Positions 5,895 to 6,930 of a stretch of DNA of 6,930 nucleotides are shown one piece after another. Origin of the DNA: an uncultured Actinomycetes bacterium (GTDB lineage Bacteria; Actinomycetota; Actinomycetes; Nanopelagicales; Nanopelagicaceae); assembly GCA_903907665.1 (NCBI GenBank), contig CAIVOW010000123.1, positions 1-6,930 of the forward strand. The letters are read 5' to 3'. Under the pieces are notes generated by a model. The model made no database searches and was not told the origin of the DNA. It worked only from the letters and a program-made list of their open reading frames with translations. Every line of letters starts with the position of its first letter. Positions within the stretch are counted from its first letter, which is position 1. Position numbers and translations under genes: made by a program.

Positions 5895-6930
5895 TAGCCG
5901 ATAAATACTTCCGCGCGACGATTGTTTTCACGCCCGGCAGCTGAAGTATTAGGTTTCAAAGGCTCTGTTGAAGCTATACCCTTGAGAACAAACTTCACCG
6001 TAGGGAATGACTTGGCAATATACGCTCTCACTGCATTAGCTCGAGCAAGTGAAAGAATCTTATTCTGCATAAAAGCACCCGCAGAATCGGTATGTCCGAT
6101 AATCTCGATAACATTTAATCCGAGTGACTTTGAATCACGGATGAATTGATCAAGAGTTGCCTTATCATCAGCTTGAAGGGTATATGCACCTGAAGCAAAG
6201 TGGACCACTTCAGCTTGAACTAACTTATTCTTTGCATACGCTGCAGATACTGAAGGTGAATATGTTGACTCGTGGCCAATTGCTTCGATCTTCAGTACCG
6301 CGTGAGTATTGACTGATTTAACTTGGGTACACGTTGTTTTCGGGGTAGAACAAATCAAATCTGAACCTTGATACACATGATAAAAGACGACCTGTGATCC
6401 ATCAGACTTCCACGAAATCGTTGCAGAATTGATGCCAGCAAGATAGAACTGTGGGTCTAGGACTGGTCCAGGTACTTCAATCATTCCGATGAATCGCTCA
6501 ACGAGCTTGCCATCAACGGTGGAGACAACTGGAACTGAGATACGGCCAGTCCAGCCATTAATAGAGGTAATATCAAGTCCAGTGTCTGTAACGACTAGCT
6601 TTAAGCGTGTGCTCAAGCTTGCCTGCACTCCATCAGTGAGTTGAATTTTCGTTCCAGCATCATGAGGGATTGCGATAGAACTCTTCTTGCCTGATTGAAC
6701 CGTTATCACGACAAAGTTGGCAACGCGAGTGCTTAGCATCGCCTTACGAGAGAAACGCTGCGGAAGTACTTTCTTTATCTTTGGCTTTACGATGGTGATA
6801 ATCGGAAGTGCGACCTGAGGCAACTTTGGTTGTGGGATTACATCTGGTAGCGTAACAGGCTCGCACTTTATGTCACAGGCAGGCGGTAGTCCAACAGCAT
6901 TAACTCTGAGAGATCCTGCTGCGTAAGTAA
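5894..6930 (-). CDS. Secreted protein with Ig/FN3-like region and C-terminal OmpA-family peptidoglycan-binding domain (5' end outside window)
   Basis: The frame is open to the window edge: 344 codons are visible before the stop and no start is certain. A TTG at 6823 is in frame but lies inside a proline-rich stretch (LPDVIPQPKLPQVALP) and is unlikely to be the start. In order (numbering from the first full codon at 6928): a beta-like end with C18 and C22; a proline/lysine-rich linker (about 27-60); a beta-rich Ig-like part (about 65-155) ending IEVPGP; an FN3-like part (about 154-231; ATISWKSDG, YHVYQGS, with C193 and C200); and an OmpA_C domain (about 240-344). The last contains VHFASGAYTL, IEIIGHTDSAG, LSLARANAVRAYI and ENNRRAEVFI, with the Asp (281) and Arg (296) that bind diaminopimelate in this family. 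It probably sits outside the membrane, bound to peptidoglycan. The 1-bp overlap with pilB suggests it serves the pilus machine, perhaps as a wall anchor. Confidence 0.88.
   Translation of the reverse strand, partial: TYAAGSLRVNAVGLPPACDIKCEPVTLPDVIPQPKLPQVALPIITIVKPKIKKVLPQRFSRKAMLSTRVANFVVITVQSGKKSSIAIPHDAGTKIQLTDGVQASLSTRLKLVVTDTGLDITSINGWTGRISVPVVSTVDGKLVERFIGMIEVPGPVLDPQFYLAGINSATISWKSDGSQVVFYHVYQGSDLICSTPKTTCTQVKSVNTHAVLKIEAIGHESTYSPSVSAAYAKNKLVQAEVVHFASGAYTLQADDKATLDQFIRDSKSLGLNVIEIIGHTDSAGAFMQNKILSLARANAVRAYIAKSFPTVKFVLKGIASTEPLKPNTSAAGRENNRRAEVFIG

Noticed and set aside
5922..6149. Plus-strand open frame of 75 codons
   Set aside because: It is antisense to the OmpA domain and has no motif.
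1..6930. CRISPR arrays, tRNA or rRNA genes, insertion sequences, tandem repeats
   Set aside because: No repeated spacer structure, cloverleaf, transposase or terminal repeats were seen; the window is almost fully coding on one strand.

Overview
All of the coding sequence in this window is on the minus strand and forms one tightly packed type IV pilus / type II-secretion-like locus. In transcription order (from high to low coordinates) it holds: the 3' part of a secreted protein ending in an OmpA-family peptidoglycan-binding domain; a PilB/GspE-type assembly ATPase; the PilC/GspF platform protein; three minor-prepilin-like genes in the order PilV-like, PilW-like, PilX-like; two classical GFT[IL]IELL prepilins; and the first 29 codons of a PilD/GspO-type prepilin peptidase, cut by the window edge. 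Both ends of the window are inside genes, so the locus continues on both sides.

Packing is extreme. The first six junctions all overlap (1, 14, 4, 4, 4 and 4 bp), the four 4-bp ones being ATGA stop/start overlaps, so translation is probably coupled. The chain breaks only around the last prepilin (97-684). That gene follows a 56-bp spacer, has the best Shine-Dalgarno sequence seen here, and is followed at once by a strong hairpin plus T-run that looks like an intrinsic terminator. The hairpin lies inside the first codons of the prepilin peptidase gene. This arrangement suggests that the 195-residue protein is the major pilin, made in excess, and that peptidase expression depends on read-through.

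The proteins would work together as follows. PilD cleaves the prepilin leaders and PilB with PilC extrudes pilin subunits from the membrane. The PilV/W/X-like minor pilins (the PilX-like one lacks Glu5) would prime or cap the fibre, and the PilV-like one carries an Ig-like domain that could act at the tip. The OmpA-domain protein could tie the machine to peptidoglycan. No PilT, PilM/N/O or secretin is visible, but the locus is incomplete here. A DNA-uptake or adhesion role is possible and cannot be told from this window.

Organism: intermediate-to-low GC, overlapping genes and no secretin in view fit a streamlined bacterium. A small freshwater actinobacterium (Nanopelagicales/acI-like) is my best guess, but this is inference from style and not from a marker gene. 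Patescibacteria or another monoderm lineage cannot be excluded.
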